A stretch of 64,000 nt of DNA from Branchiostoma floridae (taxonomy: Eukaryota; Chordata; Leptocardii; Amphioxiformes; Branchiostomatidae). A program made the position numbers and the translations under genes. The stretch lies in assembly GCF_000003815.2 (NCBI RefSeq), contig NC_049997.1:9975860-10039859 (forward strand). Direction: 5' to 3'. Under the pieces are notes generated by a model that ran no database searches, was not told where the DNA came from, and saw only the letters and a program-made list of their open reading frames with translations. This document shows, piece after piece, positions 22,601 through 29,457 of the stretch. Each line of letters starts with the position of its first letter. The stretch's first letter is position 1.

Positions 22601-25600
22601 GTTGTCACTTTAATGCATCTTCTTGCGGCTGGCTTTGTGACGTCATTATCTAAACTACGTTCCATGTGGTTTATATCGCTCATTCCAACCTAAAATGGAT
22701 AGGAAATCTACTTCATCGTAAGAACTGGCCTATGCCTACCTTTTCCATGGCAATATGTGTTTGTTTAACCTGAATTAACGAGCTAAAACCTCTTCAAGAG
22801 TATACAACCATTGTGACGTCAGAAGCATTATGTACAGCGAATGGTACCAATGCCTGGTGTGGCAAAATTAGCCTTCGGAGACGGTAACTTTCAAACACTT
22901 GCTATTCGAGAAGGAAATGTCACAGACAATTCAAACTTGGCATGATGATAGAAGATGACTTTCTAAAGCCATACTCTATATTAATTATAATTTGTGTTAA
23001 TTAACGGTGCACACACCAATTCTTCCGCGACAGGGGTCCGAGATAGTGCGCGACAAAAATGTGACGAAAGGGTCTCGAGGGTCCGTGTTTGAGTTCAAAT
23101 TTCTCATAATCTGCTGCGAAGTGGCATTTAATACTGGCATGGCTAAAATGCGTAAGAAGTGATGTGTTTTTGGTGCAAATTGGTTTTGGGCCCGAGGGTC
23201 ACTTCCTTGTATTTCTACGCGTTGGAAGTGATTCGCCGTTGACCCAGATTTCCCGTCCATATGCGGTCTGTGAGCCGTGTTGGTATGCCTCGCGCGTCGG
23301 GTTATTGTAAAAATCTCAGTGTTACGATTTTCTTTATTTTTTGCCTGATTAATCTTAGGTGTATTCTCTTTCCGACAATATCAGTCATTTTCATGACTAA
23401 ACTATAGGTGATGGGTTTATTTCCACGTCAAAATTCCCCTTTTTGTGCATACTTTTTTGCGTGAAAAAAACTTTTCTCCCCCCAAAATTATGAAAAGTAG
23501 AGAGAGTGAAGAAACTGAAACCCGGCTGTTCTTAAAGCTGGAGTGATACCCGTCATTCCCATATACGACTTTTCTGCTTTAGATCTATTTTCTTTAAGAG
23601 ACGGCCTCTCGACTTGGGGGTGCGCAGCCTCGATTTGAGACCCCAAATAAACTGGGGTGTGCACCGTTAAGTGTAATATAACCAGCTGCTGCTGCAAGGC
23701 ATGCCTGAAAAGCTGGTGTATTACACTAAAGGCCAGCTAAATTGCCTATGTAGTCATGTACCAAAGCTAAAAGTTGAAATCATATGCAAGAGGACACTTT
23801 CATTTCTTGAAAACTTCATTAATCAAGGAAATAATCACTTAAGTCGTTCTTAAAATCAATTGATTAATTTGTTCTTTACTAATTTATGAATTTTAGTTGG
23901 TCTTTTTGGAATAGTTCATTTCTATAAGGGGAGGGAGTGAAATATGCTCTATTTGCTCGCAAATGTTGTCTTTCTAGTAGTTAAACCAGTTAGCACACCT
24001 GTGTTGTAAGCCAGACAGCGTCCATCTCTCGTCTGTCCACCTCGTCGTACACGTCCATCGCCAGCTCCTCAAACTGCCGGTTACTCAGCGCCTGCAGCTT
24101 CTTCCGCGCCTGTTTCGCCAACTCCGACCTAGCAACACAAGAAACGAACTCAGGGCTTGAAATACTTTTTTTCTGCATACCTGTACAGGTGCAGCTAACA
24201 TTGGAAATTACCTGCACCAGACAAATTTTACCCTCACCTCTCAGAATTTAGGAAGTATCAATCATACTAAAATCCGTTCAGAAACCATTGCTATTATTTC
24301 TTTTATACTCCATAGGTGGTAACAATCAATGTATCTAGCAAAAGTCCACATCATGAAACATGTATACATACCCAGTACATGGACCAGTGTAGGTTAGGTG
24401 CAGGTAGACATCAGGAATACAAACAACGGATATAAATTATCTTGCGGATAAAGGTGAGCTAGCATTATCTCACCTGTCCAAACTGCTGTCCGCCATCTCA
24501 GGTATGATGAAGTGCTGTCCGCTCAGGTGATCAGGTTTCCTCCCGCACAGGTAGTAGATCAGCCTGTCGGTCAGCTCGAACTGACAGGCCACCAGCCGCT
24601 CGTAAAGGTCGCTGAACCCTGCCTCCTTGGCGCACTGGATCGGTGTCTTACTGTTGATGTCCAGGGCACCGGGATCCGCACCGTGCACAATTAGCAACTC
24701 CACCTATCAGAAATAGATGGCACTGCAGATTAAGCCTTTGCTTGAAATGTTGGTAAGGACAGACTGGAAAGAAACATTAGTTGCAAGTTGTGTAAAAATG
24801 GAAACTGAATAGGACAAGGGACAAAGAAACAAAATTGATTTTTCACTAGCAGAAAAAGGATTGGTAAAATGGAGAGTAGAAAGAAAGAACAAAAAAATTC
24901 TGTAATGGCTTGCACAAATGTGTGGTCCAAGGGGTACAGAAATGGAGATGGGCATGTACGGACAACTTTAACTTAGGCCTACGTCACATTTCCAGACCCA
25001 AGGCAGCATTTGGGAACAAAAAATACGATATAAAAGACACGAAAATAAAGAAGACATGAAGAGAATAGTCATGGGTATTTGTGTATATTTTTACGTATAC
25101 AATTCTATTTTTCGTTTCCACAAACAGCCCTGCCGTGCCCTGGTTTAGAAATGTGACAGTAGCCTAACAGTAGCAGAGAGAATAGCTATTAGAAATGTAG
25201 GAGATCCTACTGGGGTTTATGACAAAAAAGAGAGGATCCAAATAAAGTTGACGTTAAATCCAAACCTGTCCAGTCTGCCCCGCGGATGCTGCCACGTGCA
25301 GGGGTGTGGCCCCCCTCTCCGGGTGGAAGAAGTTGACGTCAGCTCCCAGGGACAGGAGGCGGAGGCTGGTCTCCAGACTTCCCGTCCGCACGCTGGAGTG
25401 GAGCTGCTTACTCAGGTCCTGCACAACATCAAGTCCAGGGTTGGAAAAGTTTCACAAAATTCACTTGCCTTCTAGGCTAATGGGACCAAACTAAGTTTTC
25501 AGTGGACCAAAATCTAAATGACTAATTTCTATGCATTTTTACTTGCAGCAAGGAACTCCTTCAGTCTATTTGTAATAATCTATGTTTAACTAGAAGACCA

Positions 25601-28268
25601 AGGACTCTAAGCTAGGTAGCTGCCTATTATTATTCACATTGTATTGTACCTGTTGCGATTCAAATACAGTCGAAGTCAAAGACTCTGAGTTTACATTTAC
25701 TCTCGATGGTTATCTTTACTATTGAGCCAGTAGTGACAAACTGGAATCCTAAATCCCATCACAATATGTATATCGTGTGCTTCACATGAGGCAAAACCAA
25801 GAAACATACAGGTAAAACTGAATCACAATGTACTTGGGAAATGCTACAAATTACTTTCTTTACCTGCTTGGTGGCCCATTCACTGTTATCTAACACAGGC
25901 TTTTATTAGGCATTAACCAAGATGTTGGGGCATTGCAAAGAAAAAGGCAGAATTTGATCCTTTTGGAATTGTGAAGACAATGCAGTTAATTTGTGTCCTG
26001 GAGGCAGCTCTCCATCTTCATTCATGTCTACCTTGTCCCCCCAATGACCAGGAGATCAAGGGACTAGGTAGATAGGTAGGTAGGTAGGAGGCACCCCTGA
26101 CTGGAAATCTTTACCTGCATGGTGGAGTCGTCATCCTCCCTGCATGGCAGTCTGTGTACAAAGGCCAGGTACTGGTACTTAGCCTTGGTGAAGTCAGCCT
26201 TGGTGCTCAGGGAGTCGTTAGGAGAGGGTTTCCTCTTGGTACTCCTGGCCATGGCTGGATCTGTGGAGAGTTTACATATCTTGTTACCTTTGCCAAGAAG
26301 GTTATGTTTTTGATGCCAAGTTGTGAATGGACCTATATGATATTTTGTATGTGGGTAGGGGTCAGAGAAACAAAGCTCGAATTCACAAATGGGGTTCCTG
26401 GCATCTTTCTAGAACTTCCGGTTTAATTTCCCATATCATGGACATTCAATTTCTTTGGTTTTGACTTTGCAGTGGTATATAGCTCTTAGATTAGAGTAAA
26501 TGGTGTTGTTGGTGTTGGTTTTGGTCCCCTAGATTTTTTTTCTGTACTGCAGGCGCAAATTTTGAGAATTTGAAAGAGAACAACTCAAGATATGGAGCTG
26601 GGTCCACAAGCTGGTGAGGAGGCTGGAGGCCTGGTCATACCCACCCATACCTAGTAATGAACATTCCCCTACACAACACTCCCCTTACCCAGTAATGAAC
26701 AGCACCCTACACACCCTCCCCCTTACCCAGTAATGAATGCCCCCCTTCACAACACCCCCCTTACCCAGTAATGAATTTTCCCATATGGAGTTGGCTCCGC
26801 TAGTGACGAGCTGTTGCACCATGGTGAGGAGGCTGGAGGCCCAGTTATACCCACCCTTACCGAGTAATGAACATTCCACTACACCACACCCCCTTACCCA
26901 GTAATGAACATTCCCCAACACAACAGCACCCCCCTTACCCAGTAATGAATGTTCCCATATGGAGTTGGCTCCGCTGGTGACGAGCTGTTGCACCATGGTG
27001 AGGAGGCTGGAGGCCCAGTTGCTATGCTGGAGAGACCGCACCTGTGGGCACACATCACAGTCAACGGTGTCAGATTCATAACGGACATGATACACTCACA
27101 ATTTCTCCCTTTGTTTATACACTTCTTCTGTATTTTTGTTCCCTGAAATAATACTTAAAGGTCATGAACACATATTCTGAAATGACTGCTTATTAATAGT
27201 TTGCTTAATAATAGTTTATGACCTGCTTTTTGCCTCAAGTGGGTATTTCATTGGAATATTGTGTCAATGTTGCAAATTTGTACCAATTTCCCCTTGTGAT
27301 CACACTTATGGAAATATGCTAAACAAAACGGTAACACCCTGAATGTCAAGATCCTCAGTTTTATCTGATAAAACACTTTCAACATTACACAATTCACAAT
27401 ACGTTTTTGTGTTATACTTTGGCAGTGATGATACTGTTGAGTATGTAGGCGACTAGAATCCTGGATACTGTAAATGCAATTAAGTTCGCAGGGATTTAAT
27501 TTCGCGGTAGTGGGAAAAAGGACTTTTCGTGGTGGTTTTAAGTTCGCTGTAGCACCATGCACTGAAATCTGTTACTGCTATGTAAAAAAATGTTTGCGGT
27601 GGTTTTAAATTCATGGTAAAGTGGCCCAAGAACATTTCTGCATTTACAGTAATATGTGACAGGTGAAGGCCCTCAGACGTTAACAGTCTTGTCTGCTCAC
27701 GACCATTGTCTCAATTTGCGTAACAATGTTCTGAACGCAATGGCGCTTGCAAAATGGCGGAATGCTTACGTTCTCGGCCCTGCACCTTTTGACATATCAC
27801 TGCACATGCATAAGTCCTCTCACAGATATCAGAACACATGTGCTGCGACAGATATTCTAGGTAATATGTCAAAGGTAAAGGCCCCGAAACAGAAAACAGT
27901 CCTTGTCTGGACCATTTTGTTTCAATTTGCATAACACTGTTTAGACGGTTTTGTTTTCTTTTTCGGGGCCTTTACCTTTGATATATTACCTAGAATTCCT
28001 GTCTGTTCTCTGTGAGAGGACTTATAGTGAACTATGTGAAAGACCTCATTGTGTAAGTTGTACATTATATCATAGTTTGAAACTGAAGAATGTAAACAAC
28101 AACAGAAGCCGTCCCTACCTGTGATATGTGCCTTCCCAAGCTCCTGTGCACACTACAACAGTCATCACACAACAACACCCCGCGGTTAATACTAGCCCAT
28201 CCCGGTTCTGCTGTCCCGCAGTCACCGCAAACTTCGTTAGCCATTCGTCGGTTCATTCTCGCTGTCAT
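13254..28268 (-). CDS. GIT: GIT: ARF GTPase-activating protein GIT1/GIT2 orthologue (whole gene, 12 coding exons)
   Basis: Predicted 749-aa cytoplasmic scaffold and Arf GTPase-activating protein. By homology to vertebrate GIT1/GIT2 it binds PIX exchange factors, paxillin and FAK, and controls receptor internalisation and focal adhesions. Domains: ArfGAP zinc finger (CX2CX16CX2C at C14, C17, C34, C37; arginine finger R42 in VHRSLG), ankyrin region about 135-245, two Spa2-homology repeats about 258-360, coiled coil about 425-490, paxillin-binding C-terminal domain about 625-749. Exons (minus, high to low): 28268-28119, 27041-26939, 26260-26115, 25418-25266, 24703-24474, 24128-23999, 21165-20986, 19707-19557, 17845-17661, 16378-16204, 15776-15519, 13642-13254. 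All junctions are GT-AG and all phases agree. The start is the first ATG (A at -3) after an in-frame stop. The C-terminus ends QLVTIFQ, several residues shorter than the human TTREKKQ-type tail. Confidence 0.95.
13699..13942. mobile_element. MITE, TTATCCG family (copy 1)
   Basis: Left end CCAGTTCACTTTTATCTGAA and right end GGATAAAGGTGAACTAGCG are inverted; the inner arms carry GGGTAACCTATATTCGTTGT against ACAACGGATATAGGTTACCC. It lies just upstream of GIT exon 12. Confidence 0.8.
13946..14109. mobile_element. MITE with CCCTYTTTCCACTA termini
   Basis: CACCCTCTTTCCACTAAAGG at the left and TCTAATGGAAAGGGTGCG at the right are inverted. An inner pair is CTGCTGCAATTGCTGAGTGA against CTGTGCAGCAATTGCAG. 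Related copies are at 35214-35448 and, degenerate, near 41950 and 49750. Confidence 0.75.
14669..15070. mobile_element. MITE with AGGTCTAG/CTAGGCCT ends and a 20-bp core arm
   Basis: The arms share ATGTCGTGTTTCCTGTTTC (about 14684-14703 and inverted at about 15037-15058). The interior has a CTACCTAC word near each arm. It sits in the GIT intron between exons 11 and 12. Confidence 0.7.
15519..15776 (-). CDS. GIT: GIT exon 11: variable acidic linker
   Basis: Residues 535-621. DKLPSTEDLVAGMPSSIQRD, then a Gly/Asp/Glu/Pro-rich stretch with SDAASDYDNNPQDEQER. Low complexity, as in the variable region of other GIT proteins. Phase 1 to phase 1, so it could be skipped without frameshift; this region is alternatively spliced in vertebrate GIT2. 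Donor AAAG/GTACAT. Confidence 0.85.
15929..16109. mobile_element. MITE with TACAGTAGAAKCC termini
   Basis: TACAGTAGAATCC at the left and GGCTTCTACTACAGTA at the right. It is the same family as 54457-54634 and 63427-63604, in the opposite orientation (shared words AATTGCACGGAATCCCCAAA and AATTGCACA). It lies in the GIT intron between exons 10 and 11. Confidence 0.8.
16204..16378 (-). CDS. GIT: GIT exon 10: end of coiled coil and Ser/Asn-rich linker
   Basis: Residues 477-535. Begins ENANLRTQVASAQAAANKQE and continues to SGRDRPISMFETRAAPKEL. It matches the AENLQLR and RDRxxFSMYEP blocks of vertebrate GIT. Phase 0 entry (TTTCTCCAG), phase 1 exit (ATGG/GTAAGG). Confidence 0.9.
16758..17660 (-). 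repeat. Array of mini-exon-like copies of the end of GIT exon 9
   Basis: Eight copies of the exon 9 3' end lie between exon 9 and exon 10. Six keep a splice-compatible layout: 17531-17575, 17410-17463, 17289-17342, 17209-17253, 17129-17173 and 17005-17049. Each has AACAG or TACAG before a 45- or 54-nt open stretch reading QEISLLQSMVQKLMQ (or with extra Q/E), then CAG/GTGGGTGGGGC. All are phase 0 to 0, so inclusion would keep the frame. Two older copies, near 16881 and 16758, have lost the pattern. Confidence 0.85.
17661..17845 (-). CDS. GIT: GIT exon 9: coiled-coil region
   Basis: Residues 415-476. SMASSDLSDGPITLEEYLQV, KKALAASDARVQQLIQVKQQ, QQQEISLLQSMVQKLMQ. This matches the dimerising coiled coil of GIT (human SSDLSDGAVTLQEYLELKKA). 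A glutamine run (QQQQQ) is present. Phase 1 entry, phase 0 exit (ATGCAG/GTGGGT). Both ends of this exon are tandemly duplicated into the flanking introns. Confidence 0.94.
17984..18230 (-). repeat. Upstream tandem copies of the GIT exon 9 acceptor and 5' part
   Basis: 17984-18022 on minus reads GQRAESMASSDLSD directly after an acceptor-like TTTTAAAAG, as in exon 9. A third, decayed copy is at about 18180-18220. The intron sequence between (GACTTAYAGAAACAATA, ATGGTGGCTTMAAAATTGAC) is repeated too, giving a unit of about 165 bp. Confidence 0.85.
19557..19707 (-). CDS. GIT: GIT exon 8: acidic linker
   Basis: Residues 365-415. Contains HGSVSDAPMTREEMAMALGR and EEPVYDSVASDEDDLENQRL; the YDSVASDED core is the same as in vertebrate GIT. 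Phase 0 entry (CTGACAG acceptor), phase 1 exit (AAAG/GTATGA). Confidence 0.92.
20059..20128 (+). pseudogene. tRNA-like sequence (SINE head or tRNA pseudogene)
   Basis: The A box TAGCGCAGTGGTAAAG and the B box GGTTCGAATCC are both present. A five-pair T stem (CCCGG/CCGGG) closes a TTCGAAT loop, and a five-pair stem (GCATT/AATGC) closes the loop CTAAACC. The acceptor ends pair poorly and the variable loop is a single base, so a working tRNA is unlikely. A T-rich stretch follows, which could end Pol III transcription. It lies in a GIT intron, antisense to the gene. Confidence 0.6.
20188..20250. mobile_element. End fragment of the GGCCACACCAATTT MITE family
   Basis: TTGGCCACATCAATTTATTT then TTGGTTAACGGATTCGC matches the termini of the complete element at 33057-33423. 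Only one end is seen. Confidence 0.55.
20590..20786. mobile_element. MITE with TACTGTAATTC termini
   Basis: TACTGTAATTC at 20590 and GAATTACAGTA ending 20786 are inverted ends. The inside (GTTCTGAGAAAATTTAACTT, TTCACCGTGAAAACCGTGAA) resembles the TACTGTAAATGCA family elsewhere in the window. It lies in a GIT intron. Confidence 0.7.
20842..20910 (-). repeat. Partial copy of GIT exon 7 end plus donor
   Basis: 20851-20904 reads on minus as LIIDILINARRRQQPGGQ followed by GTAATGATGG, so it copies the last about 54 nt of exon 7 and the start of its intron. The frame is still open over the copied part but no upstream acceptor is retained. Confidence 0.8.
20986..21165 (-). CDS. GIT: GIT exon 7: Spa2-homology repeat 2
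   Basis: Residues 305-364. Contains NHSALVMDRTVVPFLPVNPE, then NQGRQKLARFNAREFATLII and DILIDARRRQQPGGQ, the most conserved central block of GIT. CTCCCAG acceptor, CAG/GTAACG donor, phase 0 to 0. Confidence 0.95.
21200..21861 (+). mobile_element. 662-bp TTAA-associated element, copy 1
   Basis: Begins CGGTGCACACACC and ends GGTGTGCACCG, an imperfect terminal inverted repeat. It is nearly identical over its length to 23005-23666; the changes I noticed are a few single bases (for example CTGCCAAG against CTGCGAAG). The right flank is TTAA and the left flank is TTCA. No coding frame was recognised. Confidence 0.85.
21862..23004. other. Spacer between the two 662-bp repeats, with an N gap
   Basis: About 1.14 kb, of which 21930-22040 is N. 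I see no gag, protease or reverse transcriptase motif and no polypurine tract just before 23005. It lies in the GIT intron between exons 6 and 7. Confidence 0.6.
21930..22040. other. Assembly gap of 111 N
   Basis: A run of 111 N in the interval between two near-identical 662-bp repeats, a situation that often breaks assemblies. Confidence 0.95.
23005..23666 (+). mobile_element. 662-bp TTAA-associated element, copy 2
   Basis: Same length and orientation as copy 1. It is flanked on both sides by TTAA (23001-23004 and 23667-23670), the target duplication used by piggyBac-type transposons. The inverted ends start CGGTGCACAC. It could alternatively be one of a pair of long terminal repeats; see the findings. 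Confidence 0.85.
23999..24128 (-). CDS. GIT: GIT exon 6: Spa2-homology repeat 1
   Basis: Residues 261-304. SELAKQARKKLQALSNRQFE and ELAMDVYDEVDRREMDAVWL match the first Spa2-homology motif, which in GIT proteins binds PIX and other partners. Phase 2 entry, phase 0 exit (CAG/GTGTGC). Confidence 0.94.
24423..24470. mobile_element. Right-end fragment of the TTATCCG MITE family
   Basis: ACAACGGATATAAATTATCT then GCGGATAAAGGTGAGCTAGC match the right terminus of copies at 13699, 37341 and 53700. It lies within a few bases of the GIT exon 5 donor. Confidence 0.7.
24474..24703 (-). CDS. GIT: GIT exon 5: ankyrin repeats and linker
   Basis: Residues 185-261. VELLIVHGADPGALDINSKT then PIQCAKEAGF, CQFELTDRLIYYLCGRKPDH and FIIPEMADSSLD, all close to vertebrate GIT. 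Phase 0 entry, phase 2 exit. A fragment of a MITE (24423-24470) abuts the donor on its intron side. Confidence 0.94.
25266..25418 (-). CDS. GIT: GIT exon 4: first ankyrin repeats
   Basis: Residues 134-184. Contains DLSKQLHSSVRTGSLETSLR, LLSLGADVNFFHPERGATPL and HVAASAGQTGQ. Bounded by TTGTGCAG acceptor and CAG/GTTTGG donor, phase 0 to 0. The frame was read directly from the minus strand because the stretch between the splice sites has no Met early on. Confidence 0.93.
26064..26088 (+). repeat. (TAGG)n microsatellite
   Basis: A short run of imperfect TAGG/TAGA units in the intron just downstream of exon 3 of GIT. Confidence 0.8.
26115..26260 (-). CDS. GIT: GIT exon 3: end of ArfGAP domain
   Basis: Residues 85-133. 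Contains ADFTKAKYQYLAFVHRLPCR followed by EDDDSTMQ, matching the family block FIRAKYQMLAFVHKLPCRDDD. Phase 1 entry (G/AT CCA), phase 0 exit (CAG/GTAAAG). Confidence 0.93.
26610..26938 (-). repeat. Partial tandem copies of GIT exon 2 and its splice donor
   Basis: 26765-26846 repeats the last about 80 nt of exon 2 with few changes (ANSIWENSLL) and keeps the donor, but lacks the first 21 nt and the acceptor. A further decayed copy is at about 26610-26690. In between, the short unit CCTTACCCAGTAATGAA (the exon-intron junction read on plus) occurs about six times between 26683 and 26950. Confidence 0.85.
26939..27041 (-). CDS. GIT: GIT exon 2: second part of the ArfGAP domain
   Basis: Residues 51-85, VRSLQHSNWASSLLTMVQQL then GANSIWEHSLL, matching the family block LVxxLxSxGANSIWEHSLLD. 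Phase 0 entry, phase 1 exit (CTGG/GTAAGG). Partial copies of its 3' part and donor lie directly downstream in the intron. Confidence 0.92.
27466..27651. mobile_element. MITE with TACTGTAAATGCA termini (copy 1)
   Basis: TACTGTAAATGCAATTAAG at the left and CTGCATTTACAGTA at the right. Inside are AGTTCGC, TTTCGCGGTAG and GGTGGTTTTAA blocks, as in copies at 54997-55208 and 62982-63177. It lies in GIT intron 1. Confidence 0.85.
27810..28025. mobile_element. Foldback MITE next to GIT exon 1
   Basis: ATAAGTCCTCTCACAGATAT at the left against TCTCTGTGAGAGGACTTAT at the right, and CAAAGGTAAAGGCCCCGAAA against TTTTCGGGGCCTTTACCTTT inside. A half-related sequence also lies at about 27655-27760. It ends 93 bp from the exon 1 donor. 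Confidence 0.8.
28119..28268 (-). CDS. GIT: GIT exon 1: start codon and ArfGAP zinc finger
   Basis: Residues 1-50. Contains EVCGDCGTAEPGWASINRGV and LCDDCCSVHRSLGRHIS, the full four-cysteine zinc finger and the catalytic arginine. The frame extends upstream to 28277 and beyond, but the codon there is TTG; the ATG at 28268 (AAGATGA) is the first true start. ATG codons at 28256 and 28244 could also serve. The donor is CAG/GTAGGG, phase 0. Confidence 0.93.
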
Positions 28269-29406
28269 CTTAAACAAAATCGTGCCGTAGTAATCGTAGT
28301 AAACGTTAGAATGAAGACATTTCTAGCTCATCTGTCGACGACTGCTACGCCCAGGTCTCGTTTACTTCCGTCAAAAATAGCCCTGCCGAGAGAGGGGAGG
28401 GGGGCACAGAGTTGTACTTCGATTCCCTCTCAAGCCACGGCTGGAAGTCAAGCGTTTTGCGGGTTACCCGTATCTGTGGAGTGTCAAAGTCATTCCCGTT
28501 CCTTCTCCTGCCGTGCAAACCCCCAAAACTACGCAGAAATCGAGCTGGGACGATGGACCAAATTTGGCAAAATGGAGGATCCCCAGATCCCGGAAGTCAC
28601 CGTAAACCACAACCAAACGCAATATCCTACTTCTTAACAAAATAAACGGATATCAGACAACAGACAATAGTCAATAAAAATAACAGATCATTTAAATTAT
28701 ATTAGTCTAATAATATTGAATCCCTCGATCATTGGTGAATTAATGTATGTTTCAACAATTAAATGCATCTTTGTTTTGTGTTGTTTTTGGTTAGCTGCGG
28801 TGTAGGAATTTCCCGGAAGAGCTGTTCATTGCAATAACCCCATGACGTCATGAGGTCACCCCAGCATGCTGAATGTTTGAAGCGGGCAGGAAGGTTTGAA
28901 AGGCAGCGGCTTGTGAAAATTTGAGGCGCCTAGGGCCCTTTTCCTGTACCGCTGGCCGACAAAACTGTCCAGACCCTCGGAGGGAGGTCCGAAAAAGATC
29001 ACAGTGCTCACAAAAGGTCGTGATCGATCAAAGTCTTTGAAAAAATCGAGCGGGACCTACGATCAAGTCGTGAGTACAAGCTAGGAGGAGGCGCTGATTT
29101 TTGTTTTGTACCGAATTTGGCGATTTACACCCTCGGATGTTTGTTGTGGAGGAAAGACCCGGTGAATCATGAGTGTTCTGGAAATGTGCTGAGTGGATGA
29201 AGAGGATATTTCGTTCGAGCAGGAATATTTTGCCATGTTTCCGTACCGTACCTTCCCCGTGATTTGAGGCGGACCAGGGAGTGTTGTTGTGCCGACCCGG
29301 GACCCATGTGATAGCGGTTCAGTGTGACCGCCGACGGACGTAACACAAGAACGGATGTTTCCACTGTAAAACAACCCCGGGAAAAATTTTCTAAAGTGCT
29401 GTAAAG
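28269..29406. promoter_or_regulatory. Head-to-head intergenic region (putative bidirectional promoter)
   Basis: 1.1 kb separates the GIT start on minus from the start of the plus-strand exon at 29407. It contains a perfect CRE palindrome TGACGTCA at 28843-28850, CpG-bearing stretches and no TATA box that I trust. Both 5' UTRs must lie here. The 29.0-29.4 kb part is GC-richer and is likely the plus gene's leader. Confidence 0.5.
28843..28850. promoter_or_regulatory. CRE palindrome TGACGTCA
   Basis: Perfect 8-bp CREB/ATF site in the interval between two divergent starts, followed by TGAGGTCACC, a nuclear-receptor-like half-site. Function is inferred only from the motif and its position. Confidence 0.5.
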
Positions 29407-29457
29407 ATGGAACCCATGAGAAAACAGATCAACCACAGTCTGGATGATCAGAAAAAG
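29407..29457 (+). CDS. First coding exon of an unrecognised gene
   Basis: ATG in good context (AAGATGG) is followed by 17 codons encoding MEPMRKQINHSLDDQKK, then a consensus donor AAAAAG/GTGAGTTTT at 29458, phase 0. The peptide is charged and probably the start of a helix or coiled coil. I do not recognise the family. The matching second exon is not evident in the next 34.5 kb, so it probably lies beyond the window. The exon is short, so it could be chance, but start context, donor and the CRE upstream support it. Confidence 0.55.

Noticed and set aside
28269..28277. Extending GIT exon 1 to start at 28277
   Set aside because: The codon there is TTG. The first ATG is at 28268 with A at -3.
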